Assembly: GCA_002448235.1 (NCBI GenBank)
Contig: DIXF01000005.1
Coordinates: forward strand, 124,001 to 188,000
Reading direction: 5' to 3'
Origin: Syntrophaceae bacterium UBA6087
GTDB taxonomy: Bacteria; Desulfobacterota; Desulfomonilia; UBA1062
DNA length: 64,000 bases
Both the position numbers and the translations under genes were made by a program. Below are positions 7,998 to 17,462 of this stretch, in pieces (position 1 is the stretch's first letter; each line of letters opens with the position of its first letter). The notes under the pieces are model-generated. The model saw only the letters and a list, made by a program, of their open reading frames with translations. It did no database searches and had not been told where the DNA came from.

Positions 7998-10428
7998 AGC
8001 ACTCATCCTGTTCGTCCTTTTCCTTGCGTGTCCGCTGACGATTTTTTCAGCGGATCTCGTCATGAAGACATCTTCGACCAAAATAGCTGAACATGTTTCA
8101 GATATTACATGCGTTTCTCTCAAAGACGACGCTCCTCTCGAGGTGTTTCTCGAAGAATCCGAAAGCGGCGTCCGCGTGTTCGATTCCTCCGGGGCGACCT
8201 ATAGCTCTTCATCCCTTCAGGAGGCGGTTGACGGTTACCTGAGGATGCGTGACACGTGCGTCATCAAGGGCGTAGAGGTCAGCGGACACAATCGGATCAG
8301 CCCTGAAGCGATCCGATTCAGGATCAAAAGCATCCCCGGGAACCTCCTGCACAAAAAGGCGGTCCGGAAGGATATCGAAGAAATCTACTCCATGGGCTAT
8401 TTCGAAACTGTCGATGCCTCCTCAGACAACGGCGTCCTGAAGTTTTCGGTAAAGGAATACCCGGTTATCGTGTCCATCGAGGCTACAGGAAACACCGAGA
8501 TAAAAAGCGAGGACCTTCTCAAGTCGATCAATCTGAAGAAATTCGATATCCTCAACACGAAAACCCTCAAGACGAGCATCGACCGCATCAAGTCCCAGTA
8601 TCGGGACCAGGGATACTATAACGTGGACGTGGATTCCTCCACAAAACCGACCGAGGGAGGCATCGCGCTGACCTTCACCGTCAACGAGAATAAAAAACTG
8701 TATATCAAGAAAGTCAGCTTCGACGGAAACGAGCATATCTCCGACAGCCAGATCAACGGCAGGCTGGGTTTTGGTGGCATCATTGAAACAAAGAACCGCT
8801 GGTGGTGGGGGATGTTCGGCCATAGCGGCTCCCTTCAGGAAGAGGCCCTGGACACGGATCTCCTCCGGATCGAGCAGCTCTACGGAGAAGAGGGTTATGT
8901 CAAGGCCCGCGCAGGAAGACCCATCATCGACATCAAGGATGACAAGGGCATCTATATCACCATTCCCATCGAGGAAGGGCCCTTGTTCCACGTCGGAACT
9001 CTCGATGTGGAGGGAGACCTGATCAAACCGAAGGAAGAGCTCATGGACGTTCTGGCGCTCCATCCGGGCGATGTCCTTCGCAAAAGCATGATCCATCAGT
9101 CCGTTGAAGCCCTAAGAAGCATTTATATGGATCAAGGGTTTGCGTTTGCACAGGTGAAGCCTGACATGGACGAAGGAGAAGGCAACACGTTCAGCATAAC
9201 CTTCCAGATCAGCAAGGGAGAGCCGGTCCATGTCGATACCATCCATATCCGGGGAAACACCAAGACCAGAGACAAGGTGATCCGTCGGCAGCTTGAGATA
9301 GACGAAGGGGATCTCTTCTCTTCCACAGCCATCAGGGAAAGTAAGGACAATCTGAGCCGCCTGGGATACTTCACCAATGTCAATCTGGACACCATCCCGA
9401 AGAGCAAGGATACCATGTCCCTGCTGGTCGATGTGGAGGAAACGACTACGGGAGCCTTTTCCTTCGGGTTTGCCTACTCGAGCGTGGACAAGCTCATGGG
9501 AACCTTGCAGCTGAGCGAGAGCAACCTCTTCGGATACGGACTGAAGACAAAGTTCAATGTCGAATACGGCGGACGGAGAAAAAGCTACTCCCTTGATTTC
9601 GAGGAGCCCTGGCTGTTCGACCACAACGTATCGCTCGGATTCGGCGTTTTCAACATGGACAGGGAGTACAACTACTATTCCAAGGAATCACGGGGGGGCA
9701 ACATACGGCTCAGCTATCCATTCTATGAGAAAGTACGTCACTCCATCGTATATTCCTATGTCGATATAGTGGGCCTCACCGAGATAGATCCCTTATACCG
9801 GGATAATCTCTCCGAAGAAGAGATCAACGGGTATGCGATCAGCTCGATAATCAACACCCTGTACCGGGACACAACCAATGACTATTTCCGGCCGACGAGC
9901 GGATCCGACAGCTCAATATCCCTGGAGTATGCAGGACTGGGCGGCGATTATCATTTTACCCGGGTGAACGCGAAATATGCACAGTTCTTCCCGTTGTACA
10001 AAGATAAAGTTGCCTTGATGTTGAAGTTCAGATGGGGTAGCATAAATCCTGCTCAGGGTGATGATCTTCCGGAAGACGAGCTTTTCACTCTGGGCGGTTT
10101 GAATAGTGTGCGGGGGTTCAGATATGGAGAGGTCGGGCCGAAGGATTCTTTCGGAAACGTCATAGGGGGGCAGCGCATGTTCGTGTTCAATACCGAGATC
10201 ACCTTCCCCATTGCCGATATTCCCGGACTGTCGGGAGTCGTCTTCTATGACCAGGGAAATGCCTTCGACAAGCGGATCGACTTTACCAACCTGAAACGCT
10301 CCTACGGTACCGGTATCAGGTGGGTTACCCCCATGGGACCATTGCGCATCGAGTACGGGAAGGTAATCAGTCCTGAGGACGACGAGCCCTCAAGCCGGTG
10401 GGATTTCACCATCGGGACGTTCTTCTAA
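7978..10428 (+). CDS. bamA: Outer-membrane protein assembly factor BamA
   Basis: An 816-aa Omp85 protein that inserts beta-barrel proteins into the outer membrane. A signal peptide (RALILFVLFLACPLTIFSA) is followed by a short extra N-terminal segment, five POTRA-type repeats (about 90-450; for example IKGVEVSGHNRISPEAIRF and HVDTIHIRGNTKTRDKVI) and a C-terminal 16-strand barrel. The barrel carries the Omp85 motif around GGLNSVRGFRYGE and ends in phenylalanine (WDFTIGTFF). The start is TTG at 7978, five bases after GGGAGG, overlapping lolD by 20 bases. The neighbouring skp and lpxD genes are the classical arrangement. Confidence 0.95.
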   Translation: MSHTRCRALILFVLFLACPLTIFSADLVMKTSSTKIAEHVSDITCVSLKDDAPLEVFLEESESGVRVFDSSGATYSSSSLQEAVDGYLRMRDTCVIKGVEVSGHNRISPEAIRFRIKSIPGNLLHKKAVRKDIEEIYSMGYFETVDASSDNGVLKFSVKEYPVIVSIEATGNTEIKSEDLLKSINLKKFDILNTKTLKTSIDRIKSQYRDQGYYNVDVDSSTKPTEGGIALTFTVNENKKLYIKKVSFDGNEHISDSQINGRLGFGGIIETKNRWWWGMFGHSGSLQEEALDTDLLRIEQLYGEEGYVKARAGRPIIDIKDDKGIYITIPIEEGPLFHVGTLDVEGDLIKPKEELMDVLALHPGDVLRKSMIHQSVEALRSIYMDQGFAFAQVKPDMDEGEGNTFSITFQISKGEPVHVDTIHIRGNTKTRDKVIRRQLEIDEGDLFSSTAIRESKDNLSRLGYFTNVNLDTIPKSKDTMSLLVDVEETTTGAFSFGFAYSSVDKLMGTLQLSESNLFGYGLKTKFNVEYGGRRKSYSLDFEEPWLFDHNVSLGFGVFNMDREYNYYSKESRGGNIRLSYPFYEKVRHSIVYSYVDIVGLTEIDPLYRDNLSEEEINGYAISSIINTLYRDTTNDYFRPTSGSDSSISLEYAGLGGDYHFTRVNAKYAQFFPLYKDKVALMLKFRWGSINPAQGDDLPEDELFTLGGLNSVRGFRYGEVGPKDSFGNVIGGQRMFVFNTEITFPIADIPGLSGVVFYDQGNAFDKRIDFTNLKRSYGTGIRWVTPMGPLRIEYGKVISPEDDEPSSRWDFTIGTFF

Positions 10429-10452
10429 AACGAATCCAGGAGGATGAAGGAA

Positions 10453-10992
10453 ATGAAACGTTTCATATGTATCGCAGCAGCTTTTATCATATCCGTCGGT
10501 TTGTCCGCACAGGGGTATGCAGCAGATTCCAAGATCGTATACATGGATTCCCAGAGGATCCTGACCGACTCGATAGCCGGTAAGGAGGCATACGGCCAGC
10601 TGGAAAAGCTCAAGAACGAAAAGCAGAAAGACATCGACAAGATGCAGAACACCTTGAAGAAGATCGGCGAGGAAATCCAGGTGAAGGGCCCCACCATGAA
10701 AGAAACGGCAAAGCAGGAGCTCCAGTCCAAGTACGAGTCCGAGCTCAGGAGCTACAACCGTTTCGTCAAGGATGCGCAGGAGGATCTCCGGAGAAGAGAG
10801 CTTTCACTGGTAAAGCCCATCAGCGACGAGGTGAATACCATCATCGACGAATACGGAGATAAGAACGGCATCGACATCATCCTGGACAGACGCGATCCGG
10901 GCATCATCTACACTTCGAAGAAGCTGGACATTACCGACGCCATCCTCAAGCTCTACGATGCAAAGCAGAAGGCAAAGGGAGGAAAGAAATAA
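10453..10992 (+). CDS. skp: Periplasmic chaperone Skp/OmpH
   Basis: A 179-aa protein with a signal peptide (MKRFICIAAAFIISVGLSAQGYA), then a beta segment KIVYMDSQRILTDS, long charged coiled-coil helices (about 45-120) and the closing strand GIDIILDRRDPGIIYTSKKLDIT. This is the Skp layout of tentacle helices on a small trimeric body. It holds unfolded outer-membrane proteins in the periplasm before BamA. ATG 10453 is preferred because AGGAGG lies nine bases before it; ATG 10444 directly abuts that same ribosome site. Confidence 0.9.
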   Translation: MKRFICIAAAFIISVGLSAQGYAADSKIVYMDSQRILTDSIAGKEAYGQLEKLKNEKQKDIDKMQNTLKKIGEEIQVKGPTMKETAKQELQSKYESELRSYNRFVKDAQEDLRRRELSLVKPISDEVNTIIDEYGDKNGIDIILDRRDPGIIYTSKKLDITDAILKLYDAKQKAKGGKK

Positions 10993-10998
10993 TTCCCC

Positions 10999-12009
10999 AT
11001 GCTCCTTTCAGAGATCGCCCGGCGCATTCATGGAACCCTTCACGGAGAGGATAGAGAGATATCCGGGGTTTCCACCATCGAGGAGGCGGCCGCTGCGGAC
11101 ATCACCTTCCTGTCGAACCCGAAGTACAGGGACATGGTTCAATTCACCGCTGCCGGCGCGATCATTGTGGGAGAGGCGCTCGACCTCCCCATACCCCAGA
11201 TCCTCACACCTACCCCCTATCTCGCGTTCGCCCGGACGGTGGAGATCCTCATCCCTGAAAAGACTCACGAGCCGGGTATTTCCCCGACGGCTTCCGTTCA
11301 TCCGTCGGCGTCGGTGGACCCCTCGGCGACGATCTACCCGTTCGTCTGCATAGGCGAAAAGGCTTTCGTCGGACAAGGCTGCGTCGTCTATCCGGGCTGC
11401 GTGATCGGAGACGAGGCCGAGATAGATGAATCGACCGTACTGTACCCCAACGTAGTCGTCTATGAACGGTGCAGGATAGGAAAAAACTGCATCATCCATT
11501 CGGGCGCCGTCATCGGCTCCGACGGGTTCGGGTTCGTCTGGGACGGCACGCGGCATGTCAAGATACCCCAGAAAGGAATCGTCATAATCGGAGATCACGT
11601 GGAGATCGGCAGCAACTGCACCATCGACCGTGCGGCGCTGACGAGCACGAGGATCGGGGCCGACGTGAAAATGGACAACCTGGTCCAGATCGGACACAAC
11701 GTGGTCGTAGGCGACCACTCGATTATCGTTGCCCAGTCGGGCATCGCCGGGAGCTCCCGCATCGGAAAATCCGTTACGCTGGCTGCCCAGTCCGGCGTCG
11801 GGGGCCACATCACCGTCGGCGACGGCTGTGTTGCGGCGGCCAGGGCCGGCGTCGTATCAGACCTGCCCGCGGGAAAAATCGTATCGGGGTACCCGGCCAT
11901 GGATCATAAGAAGTGGCTCAGGGTCCAGAACGTCTACAAGGACCTCCCCGAGCTCATAAAACGCGTTCGGGACCTGGAAAGGAGGCTCGATGCCCTCTCA
12001 GAAGATTGA
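10999..12009 (+). CDS. lpxD: UDP-3-O-acyl-glucosamine N-acyltransferase LpxD
   Basis: A 336-aa protein with an N-terminal uridine-binding domain (SGVSTIEEAAAADITFLSN) followed by hexapeptide repeats of the left-handed beta helix. The catalytic His lies in VQIGHNVVVGD. A C-terminal helix (LRVQNVYKDLPELIKRVRDL) closes the trimer. It catalyses the third step of lipid A synthesis. Length matches the family (about 340). It overlaps lpxA by 20 bases. The fabZ gene often found between lpxD and lpxA is absent. Confidence 0.96.
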   Translation: MLLSEIARRIHGTLHGEDREISGVSTIEEAAAADITFLSNPKYRDMVQFTAAGAIIVGEALDLPIPQILTPTPYLAFARTVEILIPEKTHEPGISPTASVHPSASVDPSATIYPFVCIGEKAFVGQGCVVYPGCVIGDEAEIDESTVLYPNVVVYERCRIGKNCIIHSGAVIGSDGFGFVWDGTRHVKIPQKGIVIIGDHVEIGSNCTIDRAALTSTRIGADVKMDNLVQIGHNVVVGDHSIIVAQSGIAGSSRIGKSVTLAAQSGVGGHITVGDGCVAAARAGVVSDLPAGKIVSGYPAMDHKKWLRVQNVYKDLPELIKRVRDLERRLDALSED

Positions 12010-12772
12010 TCCGTCCGCCCGTATCTCCCCCGGGGCACGGATCGCGGAAGGAGTGGAGATAGGCCCCTATGCCGTCGTTGAAGATAAAGTCGAGATCGGG
12101 GAAGGCACGCGTATCGGCCCCTACTGCCTGATCCAGGGACCGACAACGATCGGCGCCGGGTGCACCATCACCGGCTACGCAAGCATAGGCACCCCTCCCC
12201 AGGACCACTCGTACAAGGGAGAGGACACGAGGCTTGTCATCGGAGACGGCAACACCATCCGCGAATTCGTCACCATCAACCGCGGAACGGTCAAGGACAA
12301 GCAGGTAACCACCATCGGGAGCCACAACCTCATCATGGCATACTGCCATGTGGCGCACGACTGCGTCATCGGGGACCACGTGGTCATGGGCAACCTGGCC
12401 ACTCTGGCGGGCCACGTGGAGATCCACGACCGGGCCATCATCGGAGGGTTGTCCGCCGTCCACCAGTTTACCCGGGTCGGGGCCTATGCCATTGTCGGCG
12501 GAGGCTCCATGGTGAGCCTCGACATCGTCCCCTATGCCAAGGCCTCCGGCGACCGGGCCGCCCTCTTCGGCGTCAACACCATCGGTTTGAAGCGCGGGGG
12601 TTTCAGCCCGGAAGGGATCAAAAATATCGAAAAGGCCTACCGTATCCTCCTCAAGCAGGGGCTTTTGCTCAAGGATGCGATAAAGACACTTGAAGACGAT
12701 TTCTCCGATACACCGGAAGTCATGCGTCTGGTGGATTTCCTGAAGTCGTCCCGGAGGGGGATAGCGCGGTGA
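11990..12772 (+). CDS. lpxA: UDP-N-acetylglucosamine acyltransferase LpxA
   Basis: A 260-aa protein, near the 262 of E. coli LpxA. Ten hexapeptide coils are visible, with the catalytic His in YCHVAHDCVIGD and the NQF-equivalent region AVHQFTRVGAYA. The C-terminal helical domain ends FLKSSRRGIAR. It transfers the first 3-acyl chain from ACP to the UDP-sugar. It sits between lpxD and a Gfo/Idh oxidoreductase; if that enzyme makes a 3-amino sugar, LpxA would form an amide rather than an ester (inference). Its stop overlaps the GTG of the next gene (GTGA). Confidence 0.96.
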   Translation: MPSQKIDPSARISPGARIAEGVEIGPYAVVEDKVEIGEGTRIGPYCLIQGPTTIGAGCTITGYASIGTPPQDHSYKGEDTRLVIGDGNTIREFVTINRGTVKDKQVTTIGSHNLIMAYCHVAHDCVIGDHVVMGNLATLAGHVEIHDRAIIGGLSAVHQFTRVGAYAIVGGGSMVSLDIVPYAKASGDRAALFGVNTIGLKRGGFSPEGIKNIEKAYRILLKQGLLLKDAIKTLEDDFSDTPEVMRLVDFLKSSRRGIAR

Positions 12773-13695
12773 ACAAAATACGGGCAGCCGTCATCGGCGT
12801 GGGGTATCTTGGCAGATTTCATGCCTTTAAGTATGCGGCCATGGAGGATGTGGATTTCCTCGGGGTCGTGGATGTCGACCTTCAGCGGGCGGAATCAGTG
12901 GCCGCCGAAGTCGGCGTCCCTGCATATACGGAATACGAAGGCCTCATGGATAAACTGGACGCGGTGAGCATAGCAGTCCCCACCACGGCGCATGCCGCGG
13001 TCGCGATTCCTTTCCTGGAGCGGGGTATTGCCGTTCTCCTGGAAAAGCCCATCTCGGCGAGCCTTGACGAAGCCCGGTCGATCATCAAAGCCGCGTCGGC
13101 CGGGGGGGCAAAGCTTCAGATCGGCCACCTCGAACGGTTCAACCCGGCGCTGCTCAGGCTCTCGGACGACATCAAACAGCCCATGTTCATCGAGGCCCAC
13201 CGCATCAGCCCGTTCAAGGAGCGGGGCACGGATGTGGATGCGGTCCTCGATATCATGATCCACGATATCGATATCATCCTTTCGCTGGTTCCCTCGAAGA
13301 TCAGCTCGATCGAGTCCATAGGAGTGCCCGTGCTCACGAACTCGGTGGATATCGCCAATGCGAGGATCCGCTTTGAATCGGGATGCATTGCGAACATCAC
13401 CGCAAGCCGCGTGAGCGCGGACACCATGAGAAAGATACGGATGTTCCAGAGCAACTCCTATATCTCCATCGATTTTGCCAAGGCCGCCGTGGATATCTTC
13501 AATCTGGACGAAAACAGGCAGATCAAGCACACCCACCTTGCCATGTCCGAATCCGATGCGCTGGCAGCGGAAATCCGGTCTTTCATCGATGCCGTGAAAG
13601 GGATCTCGCCCGTAAAGGTCGACGGTGAGGCAGGATTGAGAGCAGTCGAGGTAGCATACACCATCAAGGATTCCATGATCATACCCCAGCGATGA
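12769..13695 (+). CDS. Gfo/Idh/MocA-family oxidoreductase in the lpx operon (GnnA-like candidate)
   Basis: A 308-aa NAD(P)-dependent sugar oxidoreductase. The Rossmann motif is AVIGVGYLGRFHA, the family EKP motif is LLEKPISASLDEA, and HLERFNPA is followed by the C-terminal domain with DIMIHDIDIILS, which contains the likely catalytic HD. It lies between lpxA and lpxB, the position held by gnnA in Acidithiobacillus and related loci, where GnnA oxidises UDP-GlcNAc at C3. The partner aminotransferase GnnB is not in the window, so the role is inferred from position only. GTG start, with GGAGGGGG upstream. Confidence 0.85.
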   Translation: MNKIRAAVIGVGYLGRFHAFKYAAMEDVDFLGVVDVDLQRAESVAAEVGVPAYTEYEGLMDKLDAVSIAVPTTAHAAVAIPFLERGIAVLLEKPISASLDEARSIIKAASAGGAKLQIGHLERFNPALLRLSDDIKQPMFIEAHRISPFKERGTDVDAVLDIMIHDIDIILSLVPSKISSIESIGVPVLTNSVDIANARIRFESGCIANITASRVSADTMRKIRMFQSNSYISIDFAKAAVDIFNLDENRQIKHTHLAMSESDALAAEIRSFIDAVKGISPVKVDGEAGLRAVEVAYTIKDSMIIPQR

Positions 13696-14780
13696 TGAAT
13701 AAAACGGTATGCATGGTGGCAGGCGAGGCCAGTGCCGACAGGCACGCGGCAGCCGTTATCCGGGCCCTGAAGGAGACAGTTCCCGGCGTGGAGGTCTTCG
13801 GCATCGGAGGCCCTGAGATGCGCTCAGCCGGCATGGAATGCCTCTACGGCATCGAAGAGTTCTCGGTCATGGGTTTCTCCGACGTCTTGCCCCGCATCAA
13901 TCGTATCTTTTCCGTGTATAACGGCCTGCTCCGCGCTATCAAGGAAAGAAAGCCCGGATTGGTCATGCCCGTAGACCTGCCCGATTTCAACATGCGGCTC
14001 GCCAAAGCGGCAAAACGCACCGGTGCAAAAGTCCTCTACTACATCGCCCCCCAGGCATGGGCATGGAGAAGATACCGCGCCCGGAGCCTCGCAAAGATCA
14101 CGGACGGCCTGGCGGTAATCTTTCCCTTTGAAGAGGAATTCTTCTCCTCCTACGGGGTCAATGCACGGTATGTGGGACATCCCTTCATGGAGCACCCGTC
14201 CGAAAAGGGCGGGCAGGCCGCCTGGCCGCCCCGGAATATCGTCCTTATGCCGGGCAGCAGAAAACACGAGGTCCGGACGATCCTCCCGGTCATGTGCGAG
14301 GCCAAAGCCGCCGTACAGAAGCGGCATCCGGAAGTTCAGTGGCACCTGCAGGTTGCACCCGGCATCGACCAGGAAGACATCCGGTCCATGACGGGCGGAG
14401 ATATCCGCCTCTCGGCAGAGCCTCCCGCCGCCGACCTCGCCATGGTGAAATCAGGGACTTCGAGCTTTGAAATGGCGGTCCTGGGGATCCCTGAGGTTAT
14501 CTGCTACCGGACATCGAACCTGAACTACCGGCTCGCCAAGGCCTTTGTGAAGGTCGATTCCATCGGCATGCCCAACATCATCCTGGGAAGGCCCGCGGTC
14601 CCCGAGCTCATCCAGGATGCCTTCACCGGTGAGGCCCTTGCGGCGGAGATTCTCACGCTCATCGATGACGAGCACCGGTACCGCGAAATGACATCCGCAT
14701 TCGAAGAGATGAGGGCAAGGCTTGGGACATCCCGTCCTTCCCGGGGAGTGGCTGCGTGGATACAAAGCCTGATCGACTGA
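13692..14780 (+). CDS. lpxB: Lipid-A-disaccharide synthase LpxB
   Basis: A 362-aa GT-B glycosyltransferase (family GT19). Hallmarks are VAGEASADRHAA at the N-terminus, YYIAPQAWAWRRYRA, YVGHPFMEH, LMPGSRKHEV and the donor-site region VKSGTSSFEMAVLGIPEV. It joins UDP-diacylglucosamine and lipid X on the inner face of the inner membrane. It starts with two ATGs overlapping the preceding stop and overlaps msbA by 25 bases. Confidence 0.95.
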   Translation: MMNKTVCMVAGEASADRHAAAVIRALKETVPGVEVFGIGGPEMRSAGMECLYGIEEFSVMGFSDVLPRINRIFSVYNGLLRAIKERKPGLVMPVDLPDFNMRLAKAAKRTGAKVLYYIAPQAWAWRRYRARSLAKITDGLAVIFPFEEEFFSSYGVNARYVGHPFMEHPSEKGGQAAWPPRNIVLMPGSRKHEVRTILPVMCEAKAAVQKRHPEVQWHLQVAPGIDQEDIRSMTGGDIRLSAEPPAADLAMVKSGTSSFEMAVLGIPEVICYRTSNLNYRLAKAFVKVDSIGMPNIILGRPAVPELIQDAFTGEALAAEILTLIDDEHRYREMTSAFEEMRARLGTSRPSRGVAAWIQSLID

Positions 14781-16516
14781 AGATCTCCGACCTCCAGATC
14801 TACCGGAGGCTCCTGAGCTATCTCAAGCCGTACTGGATCATGCTCAGCGTGTCCATGGCGCTCACCCTCGTCATTGCCGGCACGAACAGTGCGGTAGCCT
14901 ACATGTTCAAATTCGTCATCAACGACATATTCATACAGAAAGACGTCTTCATGCTCAAGCTCATCCCCCTTGTGGTGATGGGGATCTACTTTGTCAAAGC
15001 CCTGGGAGACTACTTCAGCTACTTCATCATGTCGGATGTGGGGCAGCGGGTGGTCATGAAGCTCAGGGACGAGCTCTATGCCCACATCCAGCACCTCTCC
15101 CTGCCGTATTTCATCCGTACGCCCACCGGGATCCTCATTTCCCGCATCACCAACGACGTGAACATGGTGCAGGCATCGGTCACCAATGCCGTGACCAATT
15201 CCATCCGCGAGATCCTTACCCTGATCGGACTCATAAGCTACGCGTTTTACCAGAATGTCGAGCTCGCGCTGATAGCCATGATCGTGTTCCCTCTGGTCGT
15301 GTATCCCATCACCCAGTTCGGCAGGCGGCTGAAACGTTATTCCACAAAGAGCATGACGGTCATGGGCAATGTCACGAGCATCCTCGACGAGGCCATCAGC
15401 GGGATCAGGATCGTCAAGGCGTACAACATGGAGGAGCACGAAGAAAGGCGCTTCTCCACGGAGAACCGCAGGTACTACCGCAACTGGATGAAGCGCGTTG
15501 CGGTGCGGGCCGTGTCCGGGCCCATGATGGAGCTCATCGGCGGGTTCGGCGCCGCCTTCATCCTCTGGTACGGAGGCAGAAAAGTCATCAACGGCGTCAT
15601 GACGCCCGGCGACTTCGGCTCTTTCATCCTGGCAGTGGGGCTGCTCTATGCACCGATCCGCAAGCTCAACAACTTCAATATCGACATCCAGGAAGGGATT
15701 GCCGCGGCCAAGAGGATCTTCCAGGTGCTCGACACCAGGCCCGAGATCGAGGAAAAACCCGACGCGGCCGTACTCGATACGATCAACGGCGAGTTCGAGT
15801 ACCGGGATGTCTGGTTCTCGTATACCGGCGGAGAATATGCACTGAAGGGCATCGATATAAAGGCGGAAAGGGGCATGAGCATAGCCCTGGTGGGGGAGTC
15901 GGGGTCGGGCAAGACCACGATCGCCAATCTGCTCCCCCGGCTCTTCGAGGTGACAAAAGGCGAGATCATCGTCGGCGGGAAGGATATCAGGGACGTCACT
16001 TTCGCGTCGCTGCGGAAGAACATCGCCATGGTGACCCAGGAGATGGTGCTCTTCAACGACACCATCAAGGCAAACATCGCGTACGGCTCGCCGGGGGCCT
16101 CCCTGGAAGAAGTCATGCAGGCTGCCGCCTCGGCCAATGCCCACGATTTCATCATGCAGATGCCGGAGCAGTATGAAACCGTCATCGGCGAGAGCGGGGT
16201 CCGCCTTTCGGGCGGCCAGAGGCAGAGGATCTGCATCGCCCGCGCCATCATCAAGAACGCCCCGATCCTCATCCTCGACGAGGCAACCTCGGCGCTGGAC
16301 ACCGAATCGGAGCGTGAGGTGCAGGCCGCCTTTGACAAGCTCATGCGGGGCCGTACAACCCTCATCATCGCCCACAGGCTCTCCACGATCATCGGCGCCG
16401 ACCGAATCGTCGTACTGAACAAAGGGGCTATCGTGGAACAGGGCACCCATGCGGAGCTCTTGGAGAAAAACGGCTATTATGCACGCCTCTACAACCTCCA
16501 GTTCAATCATTCGTAA
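14756..16516 (+). CDS. msbA: Lipid A export ABC transporter MsbA
   Basis: A 586-aa half-transporter: six membrane helices (about 20-310), then an ATPase domain with Walker A GESGSGKTT, signature LSGGQRQRICIARAI, Walker B ILILDEATSALD and switch His in IIAHRLST. It flips lipid A-core across the inner membrane as a homodimer. Its place between lpxB and lpxK supports MsbA over other exporters of this family. GTG start at 14756 inside lpxB. The KDO transferase gene waaA, frequent in this neighbourhood, is absent. Confidence 0.92.
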   Translation: MDTKPDRLKISDLQIYRRLLSYLKPYWIMLSVSMALTLVIAGTNSAVAYMFKFVINDIFIQKDVFMLKLIPLVVMGIYFVKALGDYFSYFIMSDVGQRVVMKLRDELYAHIQHLSLPYFIRTPTGILISRITNDVNMVQASVTNAVTNSIREILTLIGLISYAFYQNVELALIAMIVFPLVVYPITQFGRRLKRYSTKSMTVMGNVTSILDEAISGIRIVKAYNMEEHEERRFSTENRRYYRNWMKRVAVRAVSGPMMELIGGFGAAFILWYGGRKVINGVMTPGDFGSFILAVGLLYAPIRKLNNFNIDIQEGIAAAKRIFQVLDTRPEIEEKPDAAVLDTINGEFEYRDVWFSYTGGEYALKGIDIKAERGMSIALVGESGSGKTTIANLLPRLFEVTKGEIIVGGKDIRDVTFASLRKNIAMVTQEMVLFNDTIKANIAYGSPGASLEEVMQAAASANAHDFIMQMPEQYETVIGESGVRLSGGQRQRICIARAIIKNAPILILDEATSALDTESEREVQAAFDKLMRGRTTLIIAHRLSTIIGADRIVVLNKGAIVEQGTHAELLEKNGYYARLYNLQFNHS

Positions 16517-17462
16517 AGTCCTTTCCGGTCTTTACGGGCTCGTTATCGGTGTCAGGAACCTTTTCTACGACACCGGCCTCAAACCTGCACACGAGACCGG
16601 CGTACCGGTGGTGAGCATCGGGAACATCGAGGTGGGGGGGACAGGGAAAACCCCATTCACGATTGCTCTCTCCCGCGAACTCTCTTCACGGGGACTTCGG
16701 CCCGTTATCGTGACCAGGGGCTACAAGGGCAGGCTCAAAGGGGTGGTGCAGGTCAGGCCCGACCATGACTTCCGGGATGTCGGCGATGAGGCCCTCCTCA
16801 TGGCGCGTGTTGCAGGCGTTCCCGTGGTCAAGTCTCCCGATCGGGTCAGGGGAGCGCTGTTTGCACACCGCGCACTCGGCGCAGGCATCGTGCTCCTGGA
16901 TGACGGATTCCAGCACAGGAGAATCAAGCGCGACCTCGATATCGTGCTCGTTTCCGGAGACATTACCGCAGAGCCCCTCCTCCCCCTCGGGAGGCTCAGG
17001 GAGCCGTTTCAGTCGCTTAAGAGGGCGGATATCGTGGTGTATACCAAAGGATCGGAAGGTGCGGGCATCCGTGCCGAGCTCGTCCCCGCTTGTCTTGCGG
17101 ACGCATCCGGGAAGGTGACTGGTCTTTCCATACTGACAGGGAAAAAGGTGCTCGCGGTAAGCGGGATCGCACACCCGCAGCACTTCGTCTCGACCCTGGA
17201 AAGATTGGGGGCATCGGTGCACCATATAAGCTTCCCCGATCATCACGCATTCACCGGCCGGGACATGAAAACGATAACGGCCAGGGCTTACGATTCGGAC
17301 CTGATCGTCACCACGGAGAAGGATATGGTCAGGCTCAACCCGTCTCAGCTTGACAGCAGATGGTTTGCGCTTCGCGTTGAAATGCACATAGAGGGGATCG
17401 AGACGATCGCCAGGGAGATCGAAAAGATTGTTGAAAAGAGCGGTATTCCTCGACAGGGATGA
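16479..17462 (+). CDS. lpxK: Tetraacyldisaccharide 4'-kinase LpxK
   Basis: About 327 aa, a membrane-associated P-loop kinase that phosphorylates the 4' position of the lipid A disaccharide. A hydrophobic N-terminal helix (VLSGLYGLVIGVRNLFYD) precedes Walker A GGTGKTPF. LDDGFQHRRIKRDLDIVL is the LpxK signature, and FPDHHAFT and VTTEKDMVRL follow. The start is set at ATG 16479, overlapping msbA by 38 bases; an upstream in-frame start at 16449 adds residues that look non-conserved. The 3' end overlaps gmhB. Confidence 0.93.
   Translation: MHASTTSSSIIRKVLSGLYGLVIGVRNLFYDTGLKPAHETGVPVVSIGNIEVGGTGKTPFTIALSRELSSRGLRPVIVTRGYKGRLKGVVQVRPDHDFRDVGDEALLMARVAGVPVVKSPDRVRGALFAHRALGAGIVLLDDGFQHRRIKRDLDIVLVSGDITAEPLLPLGRLREPFQSLKRADIVVYTKGSEGAGIRAELVPACLADASGKVTGLSILTGKKVLAVSGIAHPQHFVSTLERLGASVHHISFPDHHAFTGRDMKTITARAYDSDLIVTTEKDMVRLNPSQLDSRWFALRVEMHIEGIETIAREIEKIVEKSGIPRQG

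Noticed and set aside
14525..16510. 661-aa minus-strand ORF opposite lpxB and msbA
   Set aside because: Long only because of high GC and codon bias of the true genes on plus; composition is low-complexity, rich in Asp and His.
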